The translations under genes were made by a program, and so were the position numbers. This document shows, piece by piece, positions 45,640 through 57,722 of a DNA stretch of 64,000 nt (its first letter is position 1; every line of letters begins with the position of its first letter). The DNA is from Oxytricha trifallax (lineage: Eukaryota > Ciliophora > Spirotrichea > Sporadotrichida > Oxytrichidae), in contig ARYC01000070.1 of the NCBI GenBank assembly GCA_000711775.1, positions 1 to 64,000 of the forward strand. The letters run 5' to 3'. The notes beneath the pieces were generated by a model. It had not been told where the DNA came from. It saw only the letters and a list, made by a program, of their open reading frames with translations, and ran no database searches.

Positions 45640-48600
45640 GTTCTCTCTTTGTTTTTTTTATATATGATCTATCTTTATAAAATACCTCAATGGAATTGCA
45701 TCTCAAGTATATAAAGCAAAACTAGCAAGGTATGTTTATATCTATTTGGTAATAACATTATTGATAGATAGAAGAATTTCAGATTTATGTGAGTGATTCA
45801 TTCCAAGTTGCTACAGTCATAATGTAAGAAATAAAATAACCATTATTAAAAGTCATAACTATAAATAATATATTGGTGCTTAAATCAACTAAATAAATAA
45901 ATTCCTTAATAATCTTTGCTTTAATTTAGCAATAATAAACTATTTCTTAAGCTTTTAATTAAATCTAGATACAATCAAATTATTATTATTATTATTACTT
46001 AATTATGCTTTATTTAAATTTTGATATAAATAACTTAATCTTGCAACTGTACTATAATTATAATTATTTTACTTGCTGATTCATGCTTTTCAAACACATT
46101 AATCGTGACAAATTCTTCCTCTTCCGTAGTATAAATTGGCTGGAATTAATTAAATCACTTAATGTGTTATCTTTATATTTTGAGGAGAGGAGAATTATCT
46201 GTAATATAAGAATAAGAAGTAAGAATTGCTTTCATTTTAATCGCAAAAATGCATTATATCATAATAATAATTTTAATAATTTAATGTGATAATTATAAGT
46301 TAATGAAAAAAAGGAAGAATAATTTAAGCAAGTGTAAATAATCTTTTAGTATTTATTTTTGAATAAATTTAACTAGGTATATTATTTTGCTTTCATAAGT
46401 TTTTGCTTAATTTTAAATAAATATTACATTAGGAACTTAATATTCAATGTTTCATTACCTATGAATAATTGGTGGATCTATTGCTTCCTCAGTCTTTGTT
46501 TTTATGAAATTTCTTTTTAAGTTCCACAAGATTTTTGTCTTAAAACTGAATACTGTATTATTTTATTATTCTAGATGTTATTTCATGTTTCTATATTATA
46601 TAGAGAGGATGACTGACCTAACTACTATTAATTTTCAACTTTGTTTAATTTTAAGGAGAAGATATTACTATAATAGACAGAAGGAATTAATTTCGAGTAT
46701 CCTGAGAGCAAAGGAGTCTCTTCTTGTATAGATAATACTAATTGGAATACACATATACATATTCTATATATCTTCTTCAGTGTTGGAATTACGCTTTTTA
46801 CTTTGCAATTTTGGGAAGTTAGGTCCTTATTTTAGGTTATAGGCATTTCTCAATAATCATATTTGCAATTGAGTGACGAAAAAAAGTAACTGAAGCTGTG
46901 AATTTTATATAGTCACCGCTTGAATATGCAAGTAAAAATTAAAGGATTGATAACCTTCAAAACAATTAACTGTAATATTGGCTTAGATATTAATTTTTAA
47001 TGATATCCTGAGTCTATTTATTGAATCAAATAGACATAACTACACATTTTTTGAATTTTCTTATTGTATTTAAAGCAATATTTTAGAAAAAGTAAGCTAT
47101 GATTCCTGAATTACTAATATAATTTTACATTTATTACTCAAAGACTTCATTTAAGCTTAATATGTGAAAATTACATTGGAATAACCTTAAATGATAAACA
47201 TTTTTAAATAAATCAACTTGATTTATATGAGATATCTGTTTTCTGTATTAAGATTCGTTGCCATTTCTTAAAATAAAATTCTTATTCTCCTGCAGACTCA
47301 TAACATATAACAGATTCCATTGATCCAGTGATAATTAACTTCCGTCTAAATATTATCAACAACAACTTGTGTCAAATGATTTCTCGTTTTAGACATGAAT
47401 TTATTGCTATAATTTATAACAAGATATAAAAGTAAATTAAAGTAATTAACAAAGTTATATAAAATTTATAAATACAAACCTATGAGGCTCTCAATAACAA
47501 TGAAAAAGAACAACTTGAATAATATCATAGCAATAATATATATCAATCTTGTATTTTATGGAATTGGCAGTGCTTGCCAATAATTGGTGTGTAACTCAAT
47601 CAAATTAAAATCCCTTTGGTCATAAGCTATGCTGTTGCATTTAAATTAGTTACAACTATGCATGCACTACTCAATCACTTCATTCTTCAATTATTGACTG
47701 TGAATTATAGAGAGACTACTTCAAATTATTCGTGAAATGAAAGCCTTGCTGACTTTAATTTCGTGCTTAATATTCAATTCAAACACTAATTATGTGGAGA
47801 CTACACTCTATCCATTGGTTTTGTCAAGAACTTCTTTGCTATTACCACTATTTAATTCACATATTTTATTTTGAAATTTATTAATATAATACTGGAAGTT
47901 ACTTAATAATTGAAATTATAATATTATAATAAGTAAGTTCAATAGTTAATTAAATAATAAAAGTAACTCTCAATTGTTCTCTAATAAAGATAAATAATAA
48001 ATCACATTAGTTATAGTTACTTCTTTTATTATAAACTTTTATAGCAATTACTTAGTTAATTAACAATAATATTAATGTTTAAAATGAAATCCATTTTTCA
48101 GTAAATTTTTAAATGTTTGTTAAACTTTAATTACTTGAAGAACTAGAATTTTATTAAAAATATATTGACTATTAATCAAAGTCTTATACTTAATTCAATT
48201 TAAGCTTTAAATTTAATGCAAGTAGAATAAAAAATTAAAGCCAATGAACAGGAAGAGTGATAAAGAAGCATAAATTAAGTTATTTTTCATTCAAATGATG
48301 ATTTTATAATACATAAAATTGTGAGTAAATGTCAAAGAAAATATTTTAAGTAGACGATGAATAAACCTTATAAATAATATTTGCTTATAAATACTATAGA
48401 AAATAAAGTTTTAAATATGTGCTCTTATAATGAAAATACGAATATTTATGAAATCAGCATTAAATTGAATTCTAAGAGAACAGAGATACTTTTTCAACAA
48501 TTGCAATTAATTGAGTAGCCTGAACTTGCTAAGCAAAATAGTGAAACTTAGAAACTATTTATGAGCATGAAGAGATTAATCGTACAACAATAAAGAAGTT

Positions 48601-48789
48601 GTATTTATGCACTTTACATTCATTATTATGACCTTTCTAGTCTCAGCATCGAATTGTTATCAATGATCAACAGTAATACTCTATGGACCAACAATTAATC
48701 ATTTTCTGCTGTAAGACTAGCAATTAATAATATAATATAAAATAGAATCCATAATTACTTTAATTGTCTCTTCATTCTACTCCTAATTT

Positions 48790-48895
48790 TAAATCACCTT
48801 ACCACATAAACTTAGCTGTTTCCCATCTTCGTCCAGAAATTCTTGAGATTTTGGTCTTCTTACGATGCAACTCATGCTATTAAATATGCTAAAAT
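48790..48895 (-). pseudogene. MORN-family exon fragment
   Basis: Reads SMSCIVRRPKSQEFLDEDGK, parallel to SSSSCVRRLRPNETLEKMG at 41.2 kb, preceded by a possible acceptor TTTTAG. Too short for a firm call. Confidence 0.35.
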
Positions 48896-50807
48896 ATTAA
48901 ATTTATAGATAAATATAATTTTTACTATTAGTATAGTTATTGTTAAAATAAAGTTTTAATTAATTTCATTGTTGAAAGACATTCTTAAATAAATCTAAAT
49001 CTATTCACTGAGATTTTAATAAAAGTTCAATCATTTTTGAATAATCTTGCCTGAGTGAATTATTCATACTAATTATCGAAAGTTATGTAATAATTAACAC
49101 TTTTATATCTATAATATATTTTAAGCCTCAATTTCAAAGATTAATGCATAAATTTGGAATGAAATAGTAGGTTAATTTAATTTTATATAAATTGACTTTA
49201 CGAAAACTGAATAAAGAAAAGAATTTCAAAAACAACTATAATTCTAATATCATAGATAAAGGTACTAGTAAAAATATAAATTTTTAAATAAGTATTAGAT
49301 GAAAATGTGTTAGAAACTAAATCTAAAATATATAAATCAATGTATGTTTAAATGTTTAATAAATTAAAACATAAATAATTTATGTTTATAACTAAGTAAA
49401 TAGTTTTGTGTCATTTTTGTATTTTAATCATCTTTTACTCAAATGCTTTCCTGCTTTATTTTATCATTATTACCAATTTCCCACTAAATTATTAATTTCA
49501 TATTTTTAACTCTTATGTAATATCCTACTATGTTTTCATTAAATTAAATTGTTTATTTAAGTTGTTAATTCACTATTTATTTTTCCCAACTTAAGAACTT
49601 GGCTTCCATATATAAATATTTAAAAGAAGCTGATGTATTTTCAGTAAACAACCATTAATAAAATGACTGAAAGAGAAGAAATGAAAGAATATTTTATATT
49701 AATTACTTAAATATAAATTTATCTCAACTATTTTGGTATCAGGTCAGACCACCGTAATAGTAAATAGCAAAGGCATCTCTCAAATAGAGGAAAATGGATT
49801 TACACTATAAAAAACAGCATTAGCTTTATATGATACTTATATTTAATAAATCTTGACTAGAACTATTAATAGGATGAATAAATGTACTTAGGCGCTCTGA
49901 TAAATTGCAAAGGGTATCAAGAAAATCAAAATACTTCATTATTTCTGTACTTAGGATTCAATTTTATCTTGGAACGTCCATCTTCATTCGTTTTCTCTCT
50001 GATTAATTCGAATAGTGAGCAGATCATATATTAATTTTAAAACTTAGCTTACTATTTTTCAAAACGTGCAGGAATTTGCCACTTTAATGAGAAAATATTT
50101 CACTCTCAGTTAATAATGAAGATTATATATTAGAGATATAAGCCAATTGATTAATCAGTAATCGATGAATAAAATGGTAATCTCTCGTCTTATCAAGAAA
50201 ATTATATAATCTAGATAATTCGAATGATAAGAACGATTTGAATGTAAAAATAATGATGCAATACAGTTGTTGAAAATGTACTATCCTCAGGATAAACGGA
50301 AAGGAGACAAAAACTTATGATTGAATTGATTAAAATTGATAATTTTCATGATAAATTTTGGATAAATAAATTAATGTATAGTAAAAATAATTAATCTAAT
50401 TTAAAATAAAGTGTTCAATTTAATGTTTAATATAAATTAAAGTTAGTATTAATTTTTTTATATCTGCAGAGAAGATTCCTGATTCAATAGCAGTGATATA
50501 AGAGTTGTTAAGCAGAAGAGCAATAATTTGACTTAGAAAAATATATTTGTTCCAGTCTATTTAAATAAAAAATATGGATGATAGTAAAGATATGCTTAAT
50601 TTGTATAATTTCAAGAGTCTTGATTGGTTACAAATTTGTGGACATATATATTAAAAGTTGAAGTAGTTATGTAGGAAATTATTCTTGAAGATCGAAATAA
50701 GCATCTCAACACTGTGTGAGATAAAATATACTTAATGTATTAATCCTTTATAAAAATAGAATTTTTCTGCGATAAATCGAATAAGCACATGATTTATTCT
50801 CAAAGTC

Positions 50808-50808
<1 letters not shown>

Positions 50809-50853
<45 letters not shown>
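50809..50853. repeat. (AAT)n tract, LINE tail
   Basis: About 15 AAT repeats. On the minus strand this is a (TTA)n tail directly after the structured 3' end at 50854-50935. Confidence 0.9.
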
Positions 50854-50935
50854 TGATCACATTGAGGTCTCTAGGACCCCCGATCTATAATATTTTTCAA
50901 TATATATAAGGGACTAGCCCTTTTAATTAGTTAAT
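50854..50935 (-). repeat. LINE-type structured 3' end, copy 2 (5'-truncated element)
   Basis: On the minus strand: AAAGGGCTAGTCCCTT, an AT stem, then GGGGGTCCTAGAGACCTCAA and TGATCA, followed by the trinucleotide tail. Matches copies at 19635 and 63888. Little or no coding remains upstream before the TBE end at 51094, so this is a 5'-truncated insertion. Confidence 0.7.
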
Positions 50936-51195
50936 TTGTTTGTGTTTTTAGTTAACTTTGGACTTTAACATAATTCACAAAACTTTTCTCAAAGTCAATA
51001 TTATTTTAAGCCATTGCTCGAGCGCACTTGGGATTAATTAAATCTTACATATCATCTTTTGAATACCCATAATATATGTCTTATATGCTCATTCAAAATA
51101 CCAAAACCCCTTAATGAGGTATATAAGTGATTTGATTTGTAGTGTATAGTTGGGGTCTTATTTGGGTTAGTAAAGAAATTAGGTCAAATTGAAAA

Positions 51196-51888
51196 ATGAG
51201 AAATAGAAATTAGCAAAATTTATGGTCGATTTATGAGGAGTAATATTTAGATTTACTGCTTAAGCTTAGGTATGGTACGTGCATTAATATAGACTAAGCC
51301 AAACCTGTACTAAATTATGCAGCAATAGCAAAGTTATTACGCAAGAGTGCCTCAACTGTTAGGTATCACTGCTTGCTAGCTGTTTAGCATTTTAATTCTG
51401 GTTGTTGAACGCATCCTGCAAGAAAATAAAAGTTCTCACAGGTCCATATTGATTATCTCTGTGACTATAAGACATTTAAGTATTGGGCACACATTCCTCT
51501 TGACTAACGAGCTATCATGTTTCATCTCATGTTTCCCGACATGCGTATTAAACTATAGACAACATTTATAGAAGAAATGGTATTACTTTCAAGGCAGTCA
51601 ACAGAGTGAAGAGAGTAATTGATTTTACAATGCAATTTTATAGTTTTAATTTAAACTTTATATATGATTAGATGTAGAGAGCTATTACTAGTAATATGAA
51701 GTTCATACACGCTGATGAAGCTGTGTTTAAATTCAACACCTTTATTAATTAGTCCTGGTATAAAGTATGATAACATAGAAGTTTATGACTAAATTTGAAG
51801 GTTTTCACCCATGAAATTTTAGCATGTATTAGCGAAGATTCAAGTCAATAAAGTTATGATATTCATCCTCGCTCTATTAAGCGAGAGC
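51196..51888 (+). pseudogene. TBE transposase 5' fragment, left end of copy c
   Basis: ATG at 51196 opens MRNRNQQNLWSIYEEQYLDL, homologous to the start at 56736 on the other end. It continues through LNYAAIAKLLRKSASTVRYH and YDIHPRSIKRE with frame breaks, then stops matching at 51888, where it joins the 57-kDa gene in opposite orientation. Catalytic residues after the first Asp are missing. Confidence 0.75.
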
Positions 51889-53129
51889 TCGTGCTTTGTT
51901 CCAAAGTAAGACATACTTTCCATATCGCACTCTAAGATTAGTGCAGCAACTGCCCATAAATCCCACTGAATTGAGCAATTAGTCCACTTTTCCCTGATTG
52001 TAAAGTACCCTGGAGTACCAAGTTCTGGTGCTAAAGTAACAATATCCTATCTTAATCAATGACGACTATTTCAAATGGGCAGAGATTTAACATAACATTT
52101 TCAGGCTTCAAATCTCTATGCACATACCCAAGTTCAAGAAGCTCTTATACACCCTTAATCATTCTGACAGTATCTCATTTAAATCATCTGGGTATCTATT
52201 TTGATAGAGATACTCTCTCAATGTCATTTCAAACCTTTTAAGTCTTAATGCAACAAAATCATGCCCAAGAATAACTCCATCGAGTCTAAGTAAGTTTTTA
52301 AACTATTTCTTCAAAGCTCTCTCAGTACTATGTATTCATTTGCAAACTCATTTTAATATTGCTCGTTCTTAATGAGATACTTGAATGGATATACCTTATA
52401 TGCGAATTCATAAGCAATTATAAGTTTTACCTTGTTAGGTACGTCAATATTCAAATATTTTTCAATACAGTTGCTTATGTCGACTGCATTTAATGCAGGT
52501 ATATACATTGCTCTCTCTTATAAGCAAGCTATATACATACCATTTGCTGGTTGTTTCATTGACTCAAACCGCTTCTATCTCTTAAGTCTATCCTACTGTT
52601 CTTTTTGTGACTCAAGAGAGTTATTTTTTCTTTTAGCAGGTACAAGCTTTTAAGTTTCCTCATCTTTAATCAGGAATTCGCTTAAATGATGCTTTTTCAT
52701 ATGTCTCTTTAATTTAGCTGAGTGAGTATAAAACTTCATGCAGGTAGTGCATTAATATCTACCATCTACTTTATCATGGTTGAAGTAGATCTTAGCTCTA
52801 ACAGAGTGTACCTCTTTGATGTATCTCTTCAAGCTAGACTCAGTTGAGAAGAAATTTTAGCAGTCTTCACATTAAAATTTTTTAATTTTTTCTATTGGTT
52901 GCTGTTCCTTATCTTCCTCAACCAATTCAACTTATGTTTAAACTCCCATCTCAGCACTCTACTTCTTGTTTTAAACTTAAATTTTAAAGACCTCAGCTTC
53001 AAACTCTAGAGCTCTTAGCTCTACCTCCTTTTCAATATAAATTACTTCTGGTTTCTTGGAGGAGCCAAAGTTGAGCAATTATTAACATGTTCCAAGAGAA
53101 ACTGCCTTACGATTTAAGTCAACCGCCAT
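51889..53129 (-). pseudogene. TBE 57-kDa type zinc finger/kinase-like protein, copy c (C-terminus lost)
   Basis: ATG at 53129 opens MAVDLNRKAVSLGTC. Two zinc fingers: FQCEDCQNFFSTESSLKRY (first His position is Tyr) near 52870 and YQCTTCMKFYTHS...KRHMKKHH near 52750. A basic linker follows. The kinase-like part has YVHRDLKPENVMLN near 52110. The frame ends at the rearrangement junction (51888), removing the last ~100 residues and the normal terminal repeat. Frame breaks occur near 52230 and 52040. Confidence 0.8.
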
Positions 53130-53185
53130 GTTTAAATTCAAATTTAAATTTCTATTATTAATAAGTAAAAACCTCACTGGCTATA

Positions 53186-53715
53186 CTAACTTTGGGGGGG
53201 AAGTTTCCTGCACTCGAGGAAGTTTCCTGCACTGTTTTTTTCTTAATGTTAAATTTAATAAATTTTACATAACTTAAAAAATTTAATATTTTTATGACTC
53301 ATTAAATATTAAGAGCACATTGTTTATCATTGAAGTAGCTCAAGAAAATATAGTCTAACATTATATAGGCATGGTAAGAAATAGATAAATTTAATCAGAA
53401 TCATATTAACAATTGGATATAATATTTGGAATTACTTTAGTAAAGCAATATAATATTTAAATGACAGAACCTACAATTATCAGATGAAAAGTGTCAAAGT
53501 TTTTGGAATCTAAAGATAGATATTGACTATTGATTAATAAATTAAAGTATAATTATATAATTGAAATTAGTCCTGAAGTTGGTTGATAGTTGTTATAAAG
53601 AATTATTAAATTCAAAAATATTAAAATTTAAAAAATTAAAAAAAGTGCAGGAAACTTCCCTAAAATTTTTTTTATCATAAACCAGTGCAGGAAACTTCCC
53701 CCCCCCCCTAACTTT
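53186..53715. mobile_element. G-run MITE, copy B, 8-bp target duplication
   Basis: Element 53194-53707 (514 bp) with GGGGGGGAAGTTTCCTGCA at the left and TGCAGGAAACTT plus C run at the right; the motif occurs twice at each end. CTAACTTT at 53186-53193 and 53708-53715. The interior is homologous to copy C. Inserted in the spacer between the 57-kDa and 22-kDa genes of TBE c. Non-coding. Confidence 0.9.
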
Positions 53716-54216
53716 GTATAGGAGCAGGCATTGCAACAACAATGGTTGATTCTTAGGTGTTAGACGTCATATTTATACTTAGTTTATAACTATAAATTTT
53801 CTAATTTTATGCTTAATATTTTTAATTTTGGTACCAACTGAGAATAAATTCAGGTTGGTACTGATACCAATTAGGTTTTGAACCATTGGAACTTTTACAT
53901 TAAAACCTCATTAGTTTAAAACTAGGTACTAATTAAGATTTGGTACTATTAAATTGGTACCAATTAAAATTTAAACGGATTTAGTACCGGTACTAATTAA
54001 ATTTTAACAAATATGGTACTAATTTAATGGAACTAAATTGATAAAAATGGAGCTCCATCTCTGAAGTTTGTTACAGCTTCTGCAAACTTTCTCCATGTAT
54101 CTATGCAAGGTTGGCCTCCTATAAGATGCCCATATTTAATAGTAATATTTTAAACAATAGGATCCAGAAATCAATCAATTATAATTTGAAATTCATTAAT
54201 AGGAAGAGGAACAAAG

Positions 54217-55006
54217 ATGGAATCACTCAATGATCAAATGAAAAGAGTCGAGGCTCAAGAAATGATCTCAAGATTCAGAAGTAAGGAAAATCTTTCTCGA
54301 TATCTAACTTTACATGGTAATATAACTTGATGACTATTAACATATTATACAGTTGGTTTATTCCTTCCAGCGATGGAAGGTACCAAAATTTCATTCTTGA
54401 AAGCAATACTTTGTGAGGAGAAGAAATCTTTTAAAAATAAAGAGATTAAACTAATCGTATTTCCCAACTACCCTGAGATTTCAGTCACTAATCTTTATGA
54501 AGATGCCATGCAAGATGAGGAAGTTGTAGTTTATCTTCCTACCAAGAAACAACTCTCTAATAAACTACCAGAGAGGAACTTTTTCTTTGGGTATCTTGGT
54601 ACAATAAAAGAGGAGTATCTCAGAGAAATAATTGAAGAAGCTCATAAGAAACGATATTCTATCTCTCATGAAGACTAGAAGAAGCAAGGCATTTTAATAA
54701 GCTCAACTTGGCTAGAGGAACTTAAGAAGCATCCTTATCTTTCAAGTAAGCTTTGACATATAACTTTGTAGGAAAATCTGGCACTGATATATATCTTATG
54801 AAAGAGCATGCAAAGGTTCACAGAGAAAGAAAGTCGCAGACAATACATTAAGTTAGCAATAGACTTTATAAAAATGTTTAAAAGCCAGATGAAATGAACA
54901 TAGATGCAGGAGCTGGCACTAAGAGAAGAAATATGAGTCCCAAGCAAGCCATAAGAAGAGGAAAGATAGAGAAGCTAAATCCTTTATGGGCCAATTTAAT
55001 ATGTGA
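54217..55006 (+). pseudogene. TBE 22-kDa type protein, copy c, with 36-nt intron
   Basis: ATG at 54217 opens MESLNDQMKRVEAQEMISRF. A 36-nt intron at 54317-54352 joins YLTLH to VGLFLPAMEGTK, then ISFLKAILCEEK, FPNYPEISVTNLYEDAM, LSNKLPERNFFFG and EEAHKKRYSISHED in one clean frame to an early TGA at 54754. A one-base change near there would restore the rest (IYLMKEHAKVHRERKSQ, TKRRNMSPKQ) to TGA at 55004, as in copy b. It ends 6 bp before the convergent transposase stop at 55013. Confidence 0.8.
54317..54352 (+). other. 36-nt intron in the 22-kDa gene, copy c
   Basis: GTAATATAAC donor and TTATACAG acceptor. Same length, phase 1 and position as in copy b. Confidence 0.75.
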
Positions 55007-55012
55007 AAATAT

Positions 55013-56736
55013 TCATTCGTTTAAATCTAAAACTTATTTAAAAACATTCATTCTTCCCTAACTCGCACAAATTGTTGTCTTATTTACGCTCACTCTCTTA
55101 CAGCTGCTTTGAATTAAGTCTACTGTATCGATGGGCAAGTCATGCATAAGATGATACAGCAGCTTCTTGTAGTGAGTATTGATTTAACTCCAGTAGAATA
55201 TAATTCCATTAAATTGTTGACTATAAGTAACGTTATACACAGGAGTTATGTTTAGCTCTTCATAAGCTTTCTTAGACTCCTTAGTCATATGAACTGATAA
55301 GTTATCAACAAACAAGATAATTTCTTAGTTGCAATACTTCTCTATGAGCTTATGCAAATACTCGATATCCTGCTCTCGCTTAATAGAGCGAGGATGAATT
55401 ATAAAAAACCATTCCTGTCAAATTCTCAATATAAGGAAGTGGTGAAGGTGCTTAGAGCGTTCCTTATCCTTTCCATTTTTTATAAATATAAAAATATAAA
55501 TAAATTAATATCACATTTAAATATTAACTATCACTGTAATACTCATCGAGAGACAGCCTTTTGAAACATTGTCTCGAGATACAACGTTTTAAAAGGTTGT
55601 CTCTCGATCGTATTTTTAATATATATTAGTATTTCATATTTAAATTCTTTTAATCTAAATGGAATTAACTTAAATAAAAAATGATTTAGAATAATGATCT
55701 ATTTTGTTATTTAAACTAATTTTTCCATTAATACAATTAAAGACTCAATAAAAGGCACCCTAAAAATCCATAAGGATTTATGCTTAGTTCCTTAAGGATT
55801 TGAATATATTTGCAAAGATTATTACTAAATTATATAAAACCTTAATTAGCTCATATTAATCACAAGTTAAAGTATCATTATATATAACCATAATATAGTT
55901 AAATAGACAAAATCTCAATATAATGAGTCGAGAGACAACCTTTTTAAACGTTGTCTCTCGTTCATTTTTACAGATAATTTTTCTACAACAATAACTCTAG
56001 CTACTGTCAAGATTATGAATAAATTAAGCTATCAAAATTTCATATGATTTGGATACTTATAAATGACATAAGCTTCTAGACTTGAATCTTCGCTAATACC
56101 TGCTAAAATTGCAAGAGTGAAAACCTTCACATTTAGTCATAAACTTCTATGTTATCTTTCTTTATACCAGGACTTATTAATGAAAGTGTTGAATGTAAAC
56201 ATAGCTTCATCAGCGTGTTTGAACTTGATATTATTAGTAATAGCTCTCTACATTTAATCTTATATAAAGTTTAAATTAAAACTATAAAATGGCATTGTAA
56301 AATCAATTACTCTCTTCACTCTGTTGAATGCCTTGAAAGTAATATCATTTCTTCTATAAATGTTGTCTATAGTTTAAGGAGAGATACGCATGTCAGGAAA
56401 CTTGCGATGAACTATCACAGCTCGCTGGTCGAGTGGAATGTGTGCCCAATACTTAAATGTCTTAGAGTCACAGAGATAATCAATATGGACCTGTGAGAAC
56501 TTTTATTTTCTTGCGGGATGCTTTCAAGTGCCTTAGTTATAATGTTAAACAGCTAACAAGCAATGATACTTAACAGTTGAGGCACTGTTGCGTAATAATA
56601 ACTTTGATATAGCTGTATTCAGCACTTATTTGACTAAGTCTATATTAATTCTTGTGCCATACCTAAGCTTAAGCAGTAAATCTAAATATTACTCATTATA
56701 AATCGACCATAAATTTCGCTAATTTCTATTTCTCAT
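55013..56736 (-). pseudogene. TBE transposase, copy c (split by an insertion)
   Basis: ATG at 56736 opens MRNRNQRNLWSIYNEQYLDL. Homologous to copies a and b through the helix-turn-helix region and first Asp region (about 56160-56230). An insertion (55405-56056) then interrupts the gene, followed by HPRSIKREQDIEYL, IILFVDNLSVHMTKE (about 55310) and a QQFNGI stretch (about 55210) where the usual Asn-Glu-Ile-Glu motif reads differently. TGA at 55015-55013. Inactive if the changes are real. Confidence 0.8.
55399..56062. repeat. ~650-bp insertion in TBE c transposase, with three lox-like palindromes
   Basis: TTATAA is present at both edges (55399-55404, 56057-56062). Inside are three short palindromes with shared arms: around 55547-55577 (CGAGAGACAGCC), 55575-55606 (GGTTGTCTCTCG) and 55929-55960 (CGAGAGACAACC TTTTTAAA CGTTGTCTCTCG). 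Arms of 11-12 bp flank 8-10-bp AT-rich spacers. No coding and no long terminal inverted repeat seen. Confidence 0.7.
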
Positions 56737-56837
56737 TTTACAAATTGGCCTAATTTCTCTACTAACCCCAATAAGACCCCAACTATACCTTACAAATCAA
56801 AGCACTTAAAAACCTCTTAAGGGGTTTTGGGGTTTTG

Positions 56838-57722
56838 AGTCATCACCAATGTCTTATATGCCTATAAAATATATCCTTTCAATTACTTGCTTGCTGATGA
56901 TTAGTTATAAATGGAATTTGCTTATGAGTATTATTCTCTTTAAAAGGCAAAGTTTAGAGAGTGTAAGCATATTATATAGTTAGATGGCATATTACTATGT
57001 AAAGATCATGCAGCATTTTGATTTCCTCTCCTACAGAGAATTTTTATCTGATAACGGCTGCCAAAGATAAATTGGCTAGATCGTGCAGCAGATAGTGGAG
57101 AGTATTGAAGAGCTTCATAAGATTGGTTTGGTACATAGAGACATAAAGCCAGAGAACATCATGATGAACTTTCAACCTCTTAGAATTTATATTATTGATT
57201 TCAACATAGCTCAAATAGTGCAAGCATCAGCATTAGGAAATGTATACGGCACTCCGGTTATTTCCCAGAAAGAGATAATTGGAGAGACGGAGACATTCAA
57301 TGGGATATCTTGGCTCTAGCAGCAATAATAATAGAGAGTGACATGACAAGAAACGGTTACTTTAGCTGCAAGAGTGAGAGAGATTCTAAGCAAAGGATCA
57401 AGTAATATTTAGAAAAATAAAAGATAAATAGAGACTTAAGAGAACTTGCGTACTCAACTATTATCAAGCCACGCTAAGAGAATTAAGTTACAATAGATAC
57501 AATCAAACAGCAACTTAGAAAGATAAAATTTAGAGAACTGCTACATGATTCAAAGCTTATGTTTGTGCGAATTATTTTAAAAACTCGCTTGCTATACTCA
57601 CTTAAATTACTAATATTTAAACAAAAACCACTACATAAACCCTATTAAAACCCTAAAAAAGTATGCTTAATTTGCCCACTTATATAATTCAAAAACTCAA
57701 TCAAACTACTGAAAGGCTTTTG
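56838..57722 (+). mobile_element. TBE transposon right-end fragment, copy d
   Basis: TBE1-type right end: the kinase half of a 57-kDa gene followed by a terminal inverted repeat similar to copies a and b, ending at 57722 and followed by AAT. The terminal telomeric repeat is one unit short (GAAAGGCTTTTG instead of GAAAGGGTTTTGGGGTTTTG). The left side is cut by the end of TBE c at 56837. Confidence 0.85.
56841..57575 (+). pseudogene. TBE 57-kDa type protein, kinase part, copy d
   Basis: Open from the junction: EFAYEYYSL near 56915, then VEELHKIGLVHRDIKPENI-type catalytic loop (HRDIKPEN at about 57136-57159), YIIDFNIAQIVQAS, NVYGTP near 57240, with frame breaks at 57020 and 57255. In copy b the C-terminus ends LMFV with TGA; here that codon is CGA (about 57567), so the frame would read through. 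Confidence 0.8.

Larger units (their letters stand above)
43529..50808. other. Gene-poor AT-rich region
   Basis: About 7.3 kb with no sustained coding frame on either strand under TAA/TAG=Gln. Contains an (AT)n tract at 45600-45636 and a MORN-like fragment at 48790-48895. Frames such as 46083-46289 and 46504-46731 are AT-rich with no recognisable motif. Confidence 0.55.
51094..56837. mobile_element. Rearranged TBE transposon, copy c
   Basis: 5.7-kb TBE of a different subfamily from copy b. Left end CAAAATACCAAAACCCC at 51094, right end GGGGTTTTGGGGTTTTG to 56837. From the right it holds the transposase (-), 22-kDa gene (+) and 57-kDa gene (-), but at 51888 the 57-kDa gene joins an inverted copy of the transposase-end sequence. 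Both ends are therefore the transposase end. It also contains a G-run MITE (53194-53707) and a ~650-bp insertion in the transposase (55405-56056). ATT precedes the left end; AGT follows the right end. Confidence 0.85.

Noticed and set aside
52059-52653. Plus-strand open frames at 52059-52241 and 52432-52653
   Set aside because: They are antisense to the zinc finger/kinase gene of TBE c, which has the conserved motifs.
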